Below, one piece after another: positions 39,559 to 48,422 of a stretch of 64,000 nucleotides of DNA. Within the stretch, counting starts at the first letter, position 1. The number at the start of each line of letters is the position of its first letter. The translations under genes were made by a program, and so were the position numbers. The notes beneath the pieces are model-generated. The model did not search any database, was not told where the DNA came from, and was given only the letters and a program-made list of their open reading frames with translations. Source of the DNA: Clostridium akagii DSM 12554 (GTDB lineage Bacteria; Bacillota; Clostridia; Clostridiales; Clostridiaceae); contig NZ_JMLK01000014.1 of NCBI RefSeq assembly GCF_000686725.1, forward strand, positions 1 to 64,000, in the 5' to 3' direction.

Positions 39559-40749
39559 TTAATTACCCATAGATTCAAAAAATTTGTTATAACCTTCTAC
39601 TAATGCTTTACTTGTGTGTTCCCAGCTAAGTTCATTAACAATTCTTTTTCTTCCATAACAACCCATTTGCTTTCTTACATCTTCATTTTCTAAAAGATAA
39701 TCTATTTTTTTAGCCATATCTATAGCATCATTTTGTTTAGCATATAACGATGCCTTCTCAGCAGAGTATTTACCTTCCCTTAAATCGAATTGGACAATAG
39801 GCTTTCCTAGTGCCATATACTCCAATATCTTATTCATCGTTGATTTATCGTTCATTTCGTTATATTCATCTGTATTTACGCACACATCTGCAGTATTTAG
39901 ATAATCAAGCATAGTTTCATCTGAAACTCTTCCTGTAAATTCAACAATATCATCCAATCCCATTTTAGTTGCCTTTTTTTTGATGGTTTCTAAATGAGGT
40001 CCACCTCCTACAACTCCATAAAAAATGTCCTCTCTTTTCTTATCTTCTCTTAAATATTTAGCAGCTTCTAATAAATATTCTAACCCCTCTTGCTGACCAA
40101 TTACCCCAAGATATCCAATCATATATTTTTTTCCTCTTTTAATCTCAGGTTTTGGAAGATTAATTTTTAATCTTTCAAGGTTTGGTCCGCTTCTAAGTAT
40201 ATGCACCTTCTTAGCATCCATTTTTCCTCTTTCCATAGCTATTTTTTTATAAGATCTATTGGTAGCATATGCCATATCACAATTTTTATAGGTCTGTTTT
40301 TCAAAATAGCATAATACTTTATAGAAAATTCCCCTTTTATTAAATTTAGCTATATACAATTCAGGGCACAAATCATGATGATCAAATACGTATTTAACTC
40401 CATATTTTTTAAATTTTTTTGCTATAAAATAAATATTATCTGGGGGATTACAACCTTGTATAACATCAAAACCTATATCCTTATATACCTTTTTTGCCAG
40501 TCTAAGCTGTTCTTTGTAGGATACATAATACTCATTTAGATAACCTATTGCACCATTACCTTCTACTGGCAAACAATATCTATATATATTAACTCCTTGA
40601 ATTAATTCGTAATCCTTCTCATAGCCTTTACCTTTAGGACAAATCACCGATACAACATAATTATTATTTACAAGGGTTGTTGCTTCTTGCCATACTCTTG
40701 TATCAAAGGGAACTGGTAAATTTTCAACTATAATTAATATTTTATTCAT
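39559..40749 (-). CDS. Glycosyltransferase family 4, WbuB-like
   Basis: A 396-residue GT-B enzyme of the WbuB-like group. It has IVENLPVPFDTRVWQEATTL at the N-terminus, DHHDLCPELY in the middle, YLGVIGQQEGLEYLLEAA and the C-terminal EYMALGKPIVQFDL motif. WbuB-like enzymes often add the second sugar to undecaprenyl-PP-linked precursors. It ends 4 nt... see the neighbouring acetyltransferase gene, which lies just upstream with a 4-nt gap. Confidence 0.87.
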   Translation of the reverse strand: MNKILIIVENLPVPFDTRVWQEATTLVNNNYVVSVICPKGKGYEKDYELIQGVNIYRYCLPVEGNGAIGYLNEYYVSYKEQLRLAKKVYKDIGFDVIQGCNPPDNIYFIAKKFKKYGVKYVFDHHDLCPELYIAKFNKRGIFYKVLCYFEKQTYKNCDMAYATNRSYKKIAMERGKMDAKKVHILRSGPNLERLKINLPKPEIKRGKKYMIGYLGVIGQQEGLEYLLEAAKYLREDKKREDIFYGVVGGGPHLETIKKKATKMGLDDIVEFTGRVSDETMLDYLNTADVCVNTDEYNEMNDKSTMNKILEYMALGKPIVQFDLREGKYSAEKASLYAKQNDAIDMAKKIDYLLENEDVRKQMGCYGRKRIVNELSWEHTSKALVEGYNKFFESMGN

Positions 40750-40753
40750 GCCT

Positions 40754-41224
40754 TTAGTACCTCCCTAGCGTAATCTGAGCTATATTACACTTTTTTGTAA
40801 TATCAACGTTTTCTCTGATTATTTTTGCTGGTATTCCTGCCACAATACAGTTATCAGGTACATCTTTTATTACTACTGCATTTGCACCAATAATTACATC
40901 ATTACCTATTTTTACATCACCTAATACTTTTGCTCCTGTTCCAACAAATACTCTATCACCTAATACTGGCAGTTTTTCTATATTGGAACGTCCGCCAATT
41001 GTTACGCAAGACTCAATTACACAATTTTGGCCTATAGCTGCTTTTTTGTGTATTACAACGCCTATTCCTCCATATGCAATAACAGTGCCTTTACCAATAT
41101 GGGTTTGATAATGAATATGACAGTTATTAATTAAATATATTAATCTGTAAAAAATTTTAGGTAGTAGTGGTATTTTGTTTCTATATAGATAGTTAGCTAT
41201 TCTATACATTTTAATAGCTGTCAC
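40754..41224 (-). CDS. Serine-acetyltransferase-like hexapeptide acetyltransferase
   Basis: A 156-residue left-handed beta-helix protein with GKGTVIAYGGIGVVIHKKA and the CysE-like GTGAKVLGDVKIGNDVIIGA segment (GAKVLGDVKIG core), ending in DNCIVAGIPAKII. The short length lacks the N-terminal domain of true CysE, so sugar O-acetylation is more likely than cysteine synthesis. It sits between algD-like and WbuB-like genes with gaps of 12 and 4 nt. Confidence 0.83.
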   Translation of the reverse strand: MTAIKMYRIANYLYRNKIPLLPKIFYRLIYLINNCHIHYQTHIGKGTVIAYGGIGVVIHKKAAIGQNCVIESCVTIGGRSNIEKLPVLGDRVFVGTGAKVLGDVKIGNDVIIGANAVVIKDVPDNCIVAGIPAKIIRENVDITKKCNIAQITLGRY

Positions 41225-41236
41225 TTTAAGCTCCCC

Positions 41237-42613
41237 CTACCAGCACAAGCCATCATATTCTGCAATATTTTTTTCTGCTTCATCCATCCTAACTAAATCA
41301 ATAATAATCTTATCCTCTAATTCACTATTTCCACATTCTGAATAACTTTCGTGAGAACCTGAAGCATAATTAACAGCCACTAGCTTTTCCTCCATTAAAA
41401 CATCTTTTATTTCTTTTTCTTTATTAGTAATTACAAGTACATCACTATTTTCTATAACATACTTAATATCATCTGTTATTAAATTTTGAAGATGTGGTAT
41501 CTTTTTTTCGATATATTCCTTGTTCGTTCCAGTAAGGTTAGAAATGAACACGTTTTTATCAAAAATTTTAATGTCATAACCTTTACCAATTAATCGCTCA
41601 ACTACATCAACAATGGGACTTTCTCTTAAATCATCTGTACCTTCTTTAAAACTAAATCCAAGTATACCTATTTTCTTTTTATTCTTACTTATTATAATGT
41701 CTAGTACTTTTTGTTTTTGAAGCTCATTACTCCTGGCAATTGAACTAATAACAGGAACATCTAAATAGTTATCTCTTGCTAAAGTGTTTAGTGCTCTTAA
41801 ATCCTTTGGAAGGCAAGAACCACCATATGCAAATCCCGGTTTCATATAATATGATGATAGGTTTAACTTTTTATCCATGCACAATATTTCCATAACTTTA
41901 TAACTATCAACATTTAATACTTTGCATATATTCCCAACTTCATTTGAAAATGTGACTTTAAGTGCATGAAAGGTATTATTTACATATTTCATAAATTCCG
42001 CAACATTTAAATCGGTTTTAATTACTGGAGCCTCAAGACCTTTATACATTTTTTCTACAATATTTAAGGCTGCTTCACTTTCAGAACCTATCAGTGTAAA
42101 GGATGGATTCATATAATCCCTTACCGCGGTACCTTCTCTCAAAAACTCTGGATTAGAAACCATTCCAAAAGCAATATTCTTTTGTTTTCCAGATACATCT
42201 TCAATAATTTTGGCTACTACATTGTCTGTGCCAGGCAAAATTGTACTTCGTATTACTATTACATGAAATGTGTATTTATTCTTTATTGCTAGTCCTATAT
42301 CTTTAGCTACTTTATATATATATTCCAAATTTAGATGTCCAGTTTTAGAACTTGGTGTTCCAACGCATATTATGGATACATCAGTGTTTAATACTGCTTT
42401 TTTTGAGTCCGTTGTGGCTTCAAGCTTTCCAGATTTTTGAGCACTCTCAATAAGCTCATCAATGTTATTTTCAATTATCGTTGCTCTTCCACTATTAATT
42501 AAAGCAACCTTTGTTTCACTTACGTCTACTCCTATAACCTGATGCCCAAGCCTCGCAAGACATCCCGCACTTACACACCCTACATAGCCTAATCCAAAAA
42601 TACTAATTTTCAT
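41237..42613 (-). CDS. algD: GDP-mannose 6-dehydrogenase (AlgD type)
   Basis: A 458-residue UDP-glucose/GDP-mannose dehydrogenase family enzyme. It has the Rossmann motif FGLGYVGCVSAG (6-17), a GGSCLPKD active site with Cys267 (Cys268 in Pseudomonas AlgD) and FKEGTDDLRESP. From memory it resembles AlgD more than Ugd along its length, including VRSTxLPGT, the NLSxYYMxPGFAxGGSCLPKD stretch in part, and the C-terminal GxCW. It would make GDP-mannuronate. The ATG at 42613 follows AGGAGGG. A UDP-sugar substrate cannot be fully excluded. Confidence 0.82.
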   Translation of the reverse strand: MKISIFGLGYVGCVSAGCLARLGHQVIGVDVSETKVALINSGRATIIENNIDELIESAQKSGKLEATTDSKKAVLNTDVSIICVGTPSSKTGHLNLEYIYKVAKDIGLAIKNKYTFHVIVIRSTILPGTDNVVAKIIEDVSGKQKNIAFGMVSNPEFLREGTAVRDYMNPSFTLIGSESEAALNIVEKMYKGLEAPVIKTDLNVAEFMKYVNNTFHALKVTFSNEVGNICKVLNVDSYKVMEILCMDKKLNLSSYYMKPGFAYGGSCLPKDLRALNTLARDNYLDVPVISSIARSNELQKQKVLDIIISKNKKKIGILGFSFKEGTDDLRESPIVDVVERLIGKGYDIKIFDKNVFISNLTGTNKEYIEKKIPHLQNLITDDIKYVIENSDVLVITNKEKEIKDVLMEEKLVAVNYASGSHESYSECGNSELEDKIIIDLVRMDEAEKNIAEYDGLCW

Positions 42614-42614
42614 T

Positions 42615-44636
42615 TTAACCCTCCTCAATACCTATTTCAGTACTCCCCATAGAACTTTTAGCAACACATTTTTTATCATTAAAATCAATAGTTCTTTCTA
42701 CATTATCTAGATTTATCAGCACTAAATATCTAGAATTACTATGAATATTGCAACTATACTCTACACTAGTAGAAGTATGCTTTTCATTTAAATAATAAGA
42801 CTCCCAGCCGTTAAACTCATTATTTTCACCTTTATACATTTTCCATGGTACTTGTGGATAAATGCTCATATTTAAATTTTCTCCACCATTTGTTATAAGT
42901 AATCTAGATTCTTTGCTGGCCACTTTACAATTTTCATTAAAATGAAAATTCCACTTTATATTATTTTCATTTTTATTACTCTGCAAAAAACTATCCTGAA
43001 TAATTAAAAATTCATCCTTTTTAAAGTATAATTTTCGTCTATGCTCTACCCCATATTTTAAATATCCATTGTGACTAGCAGATATAATTTTCACATCATT
43101 TATATATTTATTTTCCAAAAGTTTTCCCTGTGCTTTTTTTAACCAAAGAAAGTTACCTCCATACCTTGATTGATCTTGGTTATTTATTTCAACAGTATTA
43201 TGTGCTTTTGTACTCTTAAAATAATGCCTCCATTTCGCATCAGTATGGTAACAGTAATTACCTGTATCTACAAAAATAGGCTTATTGTTTTTATACAACA
43301 AAATACTTAGGCAATCTGCATGTCCATGAGCTGCAATGGACCCTTGCCCTAGCATGCCAAAATCAAAAATAATTTGGTTTTCCCTGTCAAATAGTGCAGC
43401 ATAACCACCCTCCGCATAAACTTTGTCTACAAGATGAATTTTTTTATTTTCTAATCTTTGGTATATATTAATGCCTTTCTTAGCAAAAAGTATTGTATTT
43501 CTTAAATCAAAATCACTACAAAAACTTCTAAAATAAGAGCTATTAAACATTATTGCCCCACTAATAATTATAGAATTATAAAAATCATAATTTTTATTAA
43601 AATCGAATTTAAATAAAATACCTTCGTCTCTATCCCCTATATTTGGTGCAAGACAATTATTATTTTTCATTACAACTAAAAAATCAATCATCTTTTTTAA
43701 ATGTTCTAAATATCTTTGTTCTATATTTATATTTTCAATTTGTAAAATTCTAAAAAAACCAATATAAAAATCCGTAACTGCTGCATGATACCAAAATGCT
43801 TGTTCTTTATTTACACCATCACTATAATTTTGCACGCACATTTGTTTAAATAACTCTTCTTTTGATTTCTTTTGCCACATGTTAATTTTTTTATCATTAA
43901 TATTAAAAATTAAAGACGCAGAAAAAAGTCCTAGCATTTCACCTAGCAAATGATTATTAGCAGAAGAATATAATGATAGGTTTTCACTTATAAATTGTGC
44001 ATTTAAAAAAATATATTCTTCCCATTTTTTCAATAATGATTTATCTCTAATATGGCTTTCAACTAAATAATAACTTATTATCCAAGAAAAGTTTCTAAAA
44101 GCACATTCCAGAGAGCTTGTCCAGTTAATGCCCATTTTATATGGATTGTGTGCAATCCAACTGGCTATTTCCTCCTGAATTTCATTTAGAATTTCTATTT
44201 TACCTGTTGTTTTGTATGCAAGAGCTAGTAAAGGCATGTGCTGAAATCTATTTATTTCCCATATATATTTTATGTCACCTATAATTTTTTCATCTCTATA
44301 ATTAATTCTGGTCCATAGTTTTTTATTTATCCCTAAATTTTCTTTATGATTTTTTTTATCAGAAGACCAATTTATAATTTCACCATAGTCTAGTACTTCA
44401 TTAAAAATAATAAATTTATGTTGCATTATGTCCTCTACAAAATGCTGATCTACTTTCACAAATTCCAATACTTCATCAAAGTACCCTTTAAGCTTTTTGT
44501 TTAAACAAACTTTAGGTATTTCCATTTTTATTTTATTAGAATCACCTAGTTTTTTTATACCATTTTTAGCTCTGTGAATTACTTCCCCAAAACTCATAAC
44601 TATAAATCTTCTAAAATACCATTTAATCTTTCCCAA
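42615..44636 (-). CDS. Heparinase II/III family protein (uronate polysaccharide lyase-like)
   Basis: A 673-residue protein. The N-terminal (alpha/alpha) toroid (about 60-360) has the SSANNHLLGEMLGLF motif. The C-terminal beta-sandwich (about 400-660) has HGHADCLSILLYKNNKP and a histidine in KAHNTVEINNQDQSR. No signal peptide is seen, which is common for locus-encoded members. Family members cleave uronic-acid polymers by beta-elimination. The gene adjoins the algD-like gene with only one base between, so a uronate-containing polymer is the likely substrate. Confidence 0.8.
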   Translation of the reverse strand: MGKIKWYFRRFIVMSFGEVIHRAKNGIKKLGDSNKIKMEIPKVCLNKKLKGYFDEVLEFVKVDQHFVEDIMQHKFIIFNEVLDYGEIINWSSDKKNHKENLGINKKLWTRINYRDEKIIGDIKYIWEINRFQHMPLLALAYKTTGKIEILNEIQEEIASWIAHNPYKMGINWTSSLECAFRNFSWIISYYLVESHIRDKSLLKKWEEYIFLNAQFISENLSLYSSANNHLLGEMLGLFSASLIFNINDKKINMWQKKSKEELFKQMCVQNYSDGVNKEQAFWYHAAVTDFYIGFFRILQIENINIEQRYLEHLKKMIDFLVVMKNNNCLAPNIGDRDEGILFKFDFNKNYDFYNSIIISGAIMFNSSYFRSFCSDFDLRNTILFAKKGINIYQRLENKKIHLVDKVYAEGGYAALFDRENQIIFDFGMLGQGSIAAHGHADCLSILLYKNNKPIFVDTGNYCYHTDAKWRHYFKSTKAHNTVEINNQDQSRYGGNFLWLKKAQGKLLENKYINDVKIISASHNGYLKYGVEHRRKLYFKKDEFLIIQDSFLQSNKNENNIKWNFHFNENCKVASKESRLLITNGGENLNMSIYPQVPWKMYKGENNEFNGWESYYLNEKHTSTSVEYSCNIHSNSRYLVLINLDNVERTIDFNDKKCVAKSSMGSTEIGIEEG

Positions 44637-44692
44637 TATTATCCCAGCCTTATAATTTTTCTATTTTGAAATAACATTTTTGTAAACTTGCA

Positions 44693-45364
44693 TCAATGTG
44701 CATTTTTATCTCCAAATAAGAGGAAAAATGTCTTAAATATAAGCTTAAAATCAATAAATGTATTTCTTTCTTCAATGTACTTTAAATCAAGTTTCATCCA
44801 TTTCTCGAATCCAATTTTATTTCTTCCCATAACCTGCCAATAACATGTTAGTCCTGGTTTTGCTAAAAGCTTTAACCTTTGATTTTCATCAAATTCATCT
44901 ACTTCACGTGGTAAATTTGGTCTTGGTCCTACTAAAGACATTTCTCCTTTTAAAATATTAAATAGTTGTGGTAACTCATCAATGCTAGTCCTCCTTATGA
45001 ATTTTCCTAGCTTTGTTATTCTAGGGTCTTCCCTAATTTTAAACATTGGTCCTGTCATTTCATTGCAATCCCTTAGTTTCTCTTGTAATTCTTCCGCATT
45101 AACAATCATTGATCTGAATTTATACATCTTGAACAGCTTTCCGTCTTTGCCTACACGCTGCTGAGAAAATATTACGCCTCCCCTAGAACCTTTTTTTATT
45201 AAAATTGAAACTATTATAAAAACAGGAATCATTATTATTATTCCAAAAATCGAAAAAAATATATCTGTGAACCTTTTTATAAAATGATAGAGCAAACTTT
45301 TTTTATACTTATCATCAATATATTTTCTTTCCATGGTTTCTTCACTTGGATGTAAATTTTCCAA
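44693..45364 (-). CDS. Undecaprenyl-phosphate sugar transferase (initiating enzyme)
   Basis: A 223-residue monotopic phosphoglycosyl transferase with an N-terminal membrane helix (about 30-50), QQRVGKDGKLFKMYKFRSM (about 68-86), KLGKFIRRTSIDELPQL and SLVGPRPNLP. It would transfer a sugar-1-phosphate to undecaprenyl phosphate and start the repeat unit. It is the first gene of the minus-strand operon running to 26.5 kb. The start is TTG at 45364 with GGGAGGGG 6 nt upstream. Confidence 0.9.
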   Translation of the reverse strand: MENLHPSEETMERKYIDDKYKKSLLYHFIKRFTDIFFSIFGIIIMIPVFIIVSILIKKGSRGGVIFSQQRVGKDGKLFKMYKFRSMIVNAEELQEKLRDCNEMTGPMFKIREDPRITKLGKFIRRTSIDELPQLFNILKGEMSLVGPRPNLPREVDEFDENQRLKLLAKPGLTCYWQVMGRNKIGFEKWMKLDLKYIEERNTFIDFKLIFKTFFLLFGDKNAH

Positions 45365-45404
45365 TTAGAACCCCTCCCATATTGTTCATTTGGCATCTTT
45401 TGGA

Positions 45405-45426
45405 ATTATATTACAATTATATTACA
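45405..45426. repeat. Tandem 11-bp direct repeat upstream of polysaccharide operon 1
   Basis: Two adjacent exact copies of ATTATATTACA, about 40-60 bp upstream of the sugar transferase start. It may be a regulator site or simple AT-rich repetition in the promoter region. Confidence 0.45.
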
Positions 45427-45433
45427 TTATTTG

Positions 45434-45461
45434 GATATTTACAATAATTTTTGTAAATATC
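45434..45461. promoter_or_regulatory. 28-bp palindrome, candidate operator for polysaccharide operon 1
   Basis: Perfect 11-bp inverted arms (GATATTTACAA, 45434-45444, and its complement, 45451-45461) with a 6-nt TAATTT centre, 70-97 bp upstream of the sugar transferase start. There is no T tail, so it resembles an operator more than a terminator. Confidence 0.55.
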
Positions 45462-45477
45462 TAACAAAAACAATAGA

Positions 45478-45513
45478 CTGTATGAAAAATGATTGAAATC
45501 ATTTTTCATACAG
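45478..45513 (-). terminator. Hairpin terminator after the vanZ-like gene
   Basis: A perfect 15-bp stem (45478-45492 / 45499-45513) with a 6-nt loop, 40 nt past the VanZ-like stop. On the minus strand a T-rich run (TCTATTGTTTTTG) follows. It separates the two polysaccharide operons. Confidence 0.75.
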
Positions 45514-45553
45514 CCTATTTGATTTAATACTATATTATTGTCATATTTACACT

Positions 45554-46039
45554 TTAACTCTTATTTTTTCTCCTATTAAAAAACAAATATCCTGCTAAAT
45601 AATAAAAACCCATGCCTATAAGTGATCCAAGAAAATCTATAAGTACATCCCTTACACTGGAAGTTCTTCCTGGTACATATAATTGATGAAATTCATCTAA
45701 TACTGCATATAAAAGGCAGATAAACATAATATAGATAACTGCTCCTCTTCCCTTTAACCCAAATTGGGCTAATATGAGACATACAACAATAGCTAACATG
45801 CAGTACTCAAAAGCATGAGCATTTTTTCTTATAATTAAATTTAACTTTTCTTCTCTTGCACTTGCTGGTAATTGGTTATACTCAAGCTTTTCTTCTCCAT
45901 CAAGCTGCCTGTACTCCGCTCTAATTTTATTTAAAATACTGTAACTTTTTTCATTGGATACATCACCAGGTTTTGTAGAATTATAAAATATAAATCCAAA
46001 ACATAGTATACATAACACAACTATAATTACTTTTTTCAT
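45554..46039 (-). CDS. VanZ-like family membrane protein
   Basis: A 161-residue membrane protein with about four helices. It has the VanZ-family features NAHAFEYCMLAIVV (near residue 70) and AVLDEFHQLYVPGRTSSVRDVLID. The ATG at 46039 has GGAGG 5 nt upstream. Family members are linked to teicoplanin resistance or to cell-envelope polysaccharide loci, but the biochemistry is unknown. It is last in the cpsB-cpsD-wzz group. Confidence 0.86.
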   Translation of the reverse strand: MKKVIIVVLCILCFGFIFYNSTKPGDVSNEKSYSILNKIRAEYRQLDGEEKLEYNQLPASAREEKLNLIIRKNAHAFEYCMLAIVVCLILAQFGLKGRGAVIYIMFICLLYAVLDEFHQLYVPGRTSSVRDVLIDFLGSLIGMGFYYLAGYLFFNRRKNKS

Positions 46040-46063
46040 AAAAACCTCCAAAGCATGTCCTAA

Positions 46064-46834
46064 TTATTTTTTAAATAAAAAAGAGAACATACCTTTTTTT
46101 GCTACAAATTTTTTCATAGTAACATGAATTTCATTATTGTTCAATACATTTTCTGCATTTTCCTCAACTGATTTATACACATCAGGATACTGCTTTTTAA
46201 TTTCCTTCATAGTAGTTCCAAGGTTTGGGCACCTTTTACCTGTAGAGTGTGCATCTGAGGCAATAAAATTGCATATCCCGTTCTCTAAAAGCTTATCTGC
46301 TGTTTCTTTAACCTGCCTACCCATAAGTCCTAAAATGCTAGAAGTATTAAGTTGAAACAGACATCCTTCTTCAATAAATCTATTTATTCCTGTTAAATCA
46401 CTGGATATATAAAGATATCGTTCAGGATGAGCTATTATTGGCTTCACCCCTAATAGCTTTAGTTCATAAATAATGTCAAGTGCATCAGATGGAAGCACAT
46501 CCATTGGAAACTCTATTAAAAGATACTTAGAATCATTTAAGCCATGAATAGTTCCATCCTTATAAAGATCTAAAGTATACTTGTCCACGAAAATTTCTTG
46601 TCCTGGATATAACTTAACATTAATACCATTTGAAGTAGCTTGTGAATTAAGATTTTTTACATGAATTAAAACATCTTTAAAAACATTTTCGTAACGACCT
46701 CTATAAAAATGAGGAGTTACAATAATTATATCTGTTTTATCTTTTTCAGCAATTTCAAGCATTTCAAGGCTCATGGTAAGATCCTTTGAACCATCATCAA
46801 TGCCTGGAAGTACATGACAATGCATATCTATCAT
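46064..46834 (-). CDS. CpsB/YwqE-type tyrosine-protein phosphatase (PHP domain)
   Basis: A 256-residue PHP-fold phosphatase with metal ligands in MIDMHCHVLPGIDDGS (His5, His7), VTPHFY, AHPERY and ASDAHS. It would dephosphorylate the CpsD kinase encoded by the overlapping upstream gene and so control polymer length and export. The one-base overlap with cpsD supports coupling. Confidence 0.92.
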   Translation of the reverse strand: MIDMHCHVLPGIDDGSKDLTMSLEMLEIAEKDKTDIIIVTPHFYRGRYENVFKDVLIHVKNLNSQATSNGINVKLYPGQEIFVDKYTLDLYKDGTIHGLNDSKYLLIEFPMDVLPSDALDIIYELKLLGVKPIIAHPERYLYISSDLTGINRFIEEGCLFQLNTSSILGLMGRQVKETADKLLENGICNFIASDAHSTGKRCPNLGTTMKEIKKQYPDVYKSVEENAENVLNNNEIHVTMKKFVAKKGMFSFLFKK

Positions 46835-47526
46835 TATTTACCCTTCTTTGCAGTTTTACTTTTACCTTCTCCATAATAGTAATGATAATATCCGTAATTT
46901 TTTCCATTACCAATTTCTGCTTTGTTTAATACAACTCCAATTATGTTGGCTTTTACGTTTTCTAACAATTCTTTTGCTTTTTGTGCTGCTGCAACCTCTG
47001 CTTGTCCTGCTGCAACTACTAAAAGAACTCCTCCAACCATAGTGGATAGTAGCTGTGCATCTGTAACAGCCACAACTGGTGGTGTGTCTAAAATTATAAA
47101 ATCAAAATTACCTTTTGCTTCCTCTAAAAATATCTTCATCTTTTTTGATGAAAGCATTTCCGAAGGATTGGGCGGTATTGTTCCTGAAGTTAAAAGATAT
47201 AAATTTTCTGTATACCTTTGAGCCACATCTGCAAATTTAAATTGACCAATCAAAAGATTAGAAATACCTTTATTGTTAGAAATATTAAACTTTTTATGTA
47301 AAGATGGTTTTCTAAGGTCAGCATCTATAAGAAGAACTTTTTTGCCGGTTTCCGCCATTGATAAAGCCAGATTAGCAGCTGTAGTAGATTTACCTTCTCC
47401 TGGTCCTGAACTTGTAACTAAAATTGTATTTAAATCCTCATCAAAATTAGAAAATTGTATATTTGTTCTAAGTGTTCTATATGCTTCCGATATAGGTGAC
47501 TTAGGATTATCTTGAACTATTAACAT
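46834..47526 (-). CDS. CpsD/YwqD-type tyrosine autokinase (copy 2)
   Basis: A 230-residue bacterial tyrosine kinase with Walker A SSGPGEGKSTTAAN, LLIDADLRKPSLHKK and Walker B FIILDTPPV. The C-terminal Tyr cluster (YGYYHYYYGEG, about 211-221) is rich, unlike copy 1. It would work with the Wzz-like activator just upstream and the CpsB phosphatase just downstream. Confidence 0.93.
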   Translation of the reverse strand: MLIVQDNPKSPISEAYRTLRTNIQFSNFDEDLNTILVTSSGPGEGKSTTAANLALSMAETGKKVLLIDADLRKPSLHKKFNISNNKGISNLLIGQFKFADVAQRYTENLYLLTSGTIPPNPSEMLSSKKMKIFLEEAKGNFDFIILDTPPVVAVTDAQLLSTMVGGVLLVVAAGQAEVAAAQKAKELLENVKANIIGVVLNKAEIGNGKNYGYYHYYYGEGKSKTAKKGK

Positions 47527-47537
47527 TTGTATCCCCC

Positions 47538-48224
47538 TTACACTTCATCCTGCATCGGAATTGTTCCAAGCACTGGTAGATCTAAATATTTTTTTATATC
47601 TTCTGGTGTTTTAATGGTACTGTCCATAAATTCTAATAGGAATGACAAACCTACTGAAACAAATATGCCTAAAATAAATACTACGGCTATATTAAGCTTT
47701 TTATTTGGTTTTATAGGAGCCTTGGGAAGTTCACCAGCATCCATAATTTTTATTTCTCCAGCATTATAAACCTCATTTGCATTTTTAACAAATGAATTCG
47801 AAAGAGCTGTAACATCATTTAAAGCTTCATCTGCAGTATTTGCATCTGCTGTTATATCAATAATTTGAGTGCCATCTTCTGGCGTGACTGTAATCATTTT
47901 AGATAGTTTTATAGCAGTCATACCATTACCAATTTTTTCTGCGGCTTTGCCTTCAATAAAACTAGAAGTAGCAATTGTAGAATAGGTTTTTGTTAAATTT
48001 TGATACATCATAACATCATTGTACTGCTGGCTAGAATTTGTTGTAGCATCACTCTTACTGCCAACAATAACAGTTGCCATAGATTCATATACAGGCGACA
48101 TAATAAAAAAGTTCACTATCCCTGCAATAATTGTAAACACCAAAGTAATTACAATTATTATTGATTTTCTTTTTGCTAATACATAATACATTTGACTTAT
48201 ATCAATATTAGTTGCTTCATTCAT
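47538..48224 (-). CDS. Wzz/YveK-type chain-length regulator and kinase activator
   Basis: A 228-residue membrane protein with two helices (about 20-40 and 175-198) flanking an extracytoplasmic domain, and the Pro-rich PKAPIKPNKKLN motif before helix 2. It would activate the tyrosine kinase and act as polysaccharide co-polymerase. The ATG at 48224 has GGAGG 8 nt upstream, so the longer reading from 48281 is rejected. Confidence 0.91.
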   Translation of the reverse strand: MNEATNIDISQMYYVLAKRKSIIIVITLVFTIIAGIVNFFIMSPVYESMATVIVGSKSDATTNSSQQYNDVMMYQNLTKTYSTIATSSFIEGKAAEKIGNGMTAIKLSKMITVTPEDGTQIIDITADANTADEALNDVTALSNSFVKNANEVYNAGEIKIMDAGELPKAPIKPNKKLNIAVVFILGIFVSVGLSFLLEFMDSTIKTPEDIKKYLDLPVLGTIPMQDEV

Positions 48225-48422
48225 AAATTCATCCTCCGTTTTTAATTCCATATAATAGGTATTATAACCCTTTTTCCTCACATTTCATACTATTTTTATT
48301 TTTAAAACAAATTATCATTTATATAAATATATTATATTGTGCATAAAATGAATTGTTTTCTATGAAAATTTCTAATGATTTATAGATAAAATGTAATATT
48401 CGTTTTATTGGTACCTTACGCC

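Noticed and set aside
46848-47042. Leu-rich plus-strand frame within the cpsD gene
   Set aside because: It is the antisense shadow of a clearly conserved kinase gene and has no start signals.
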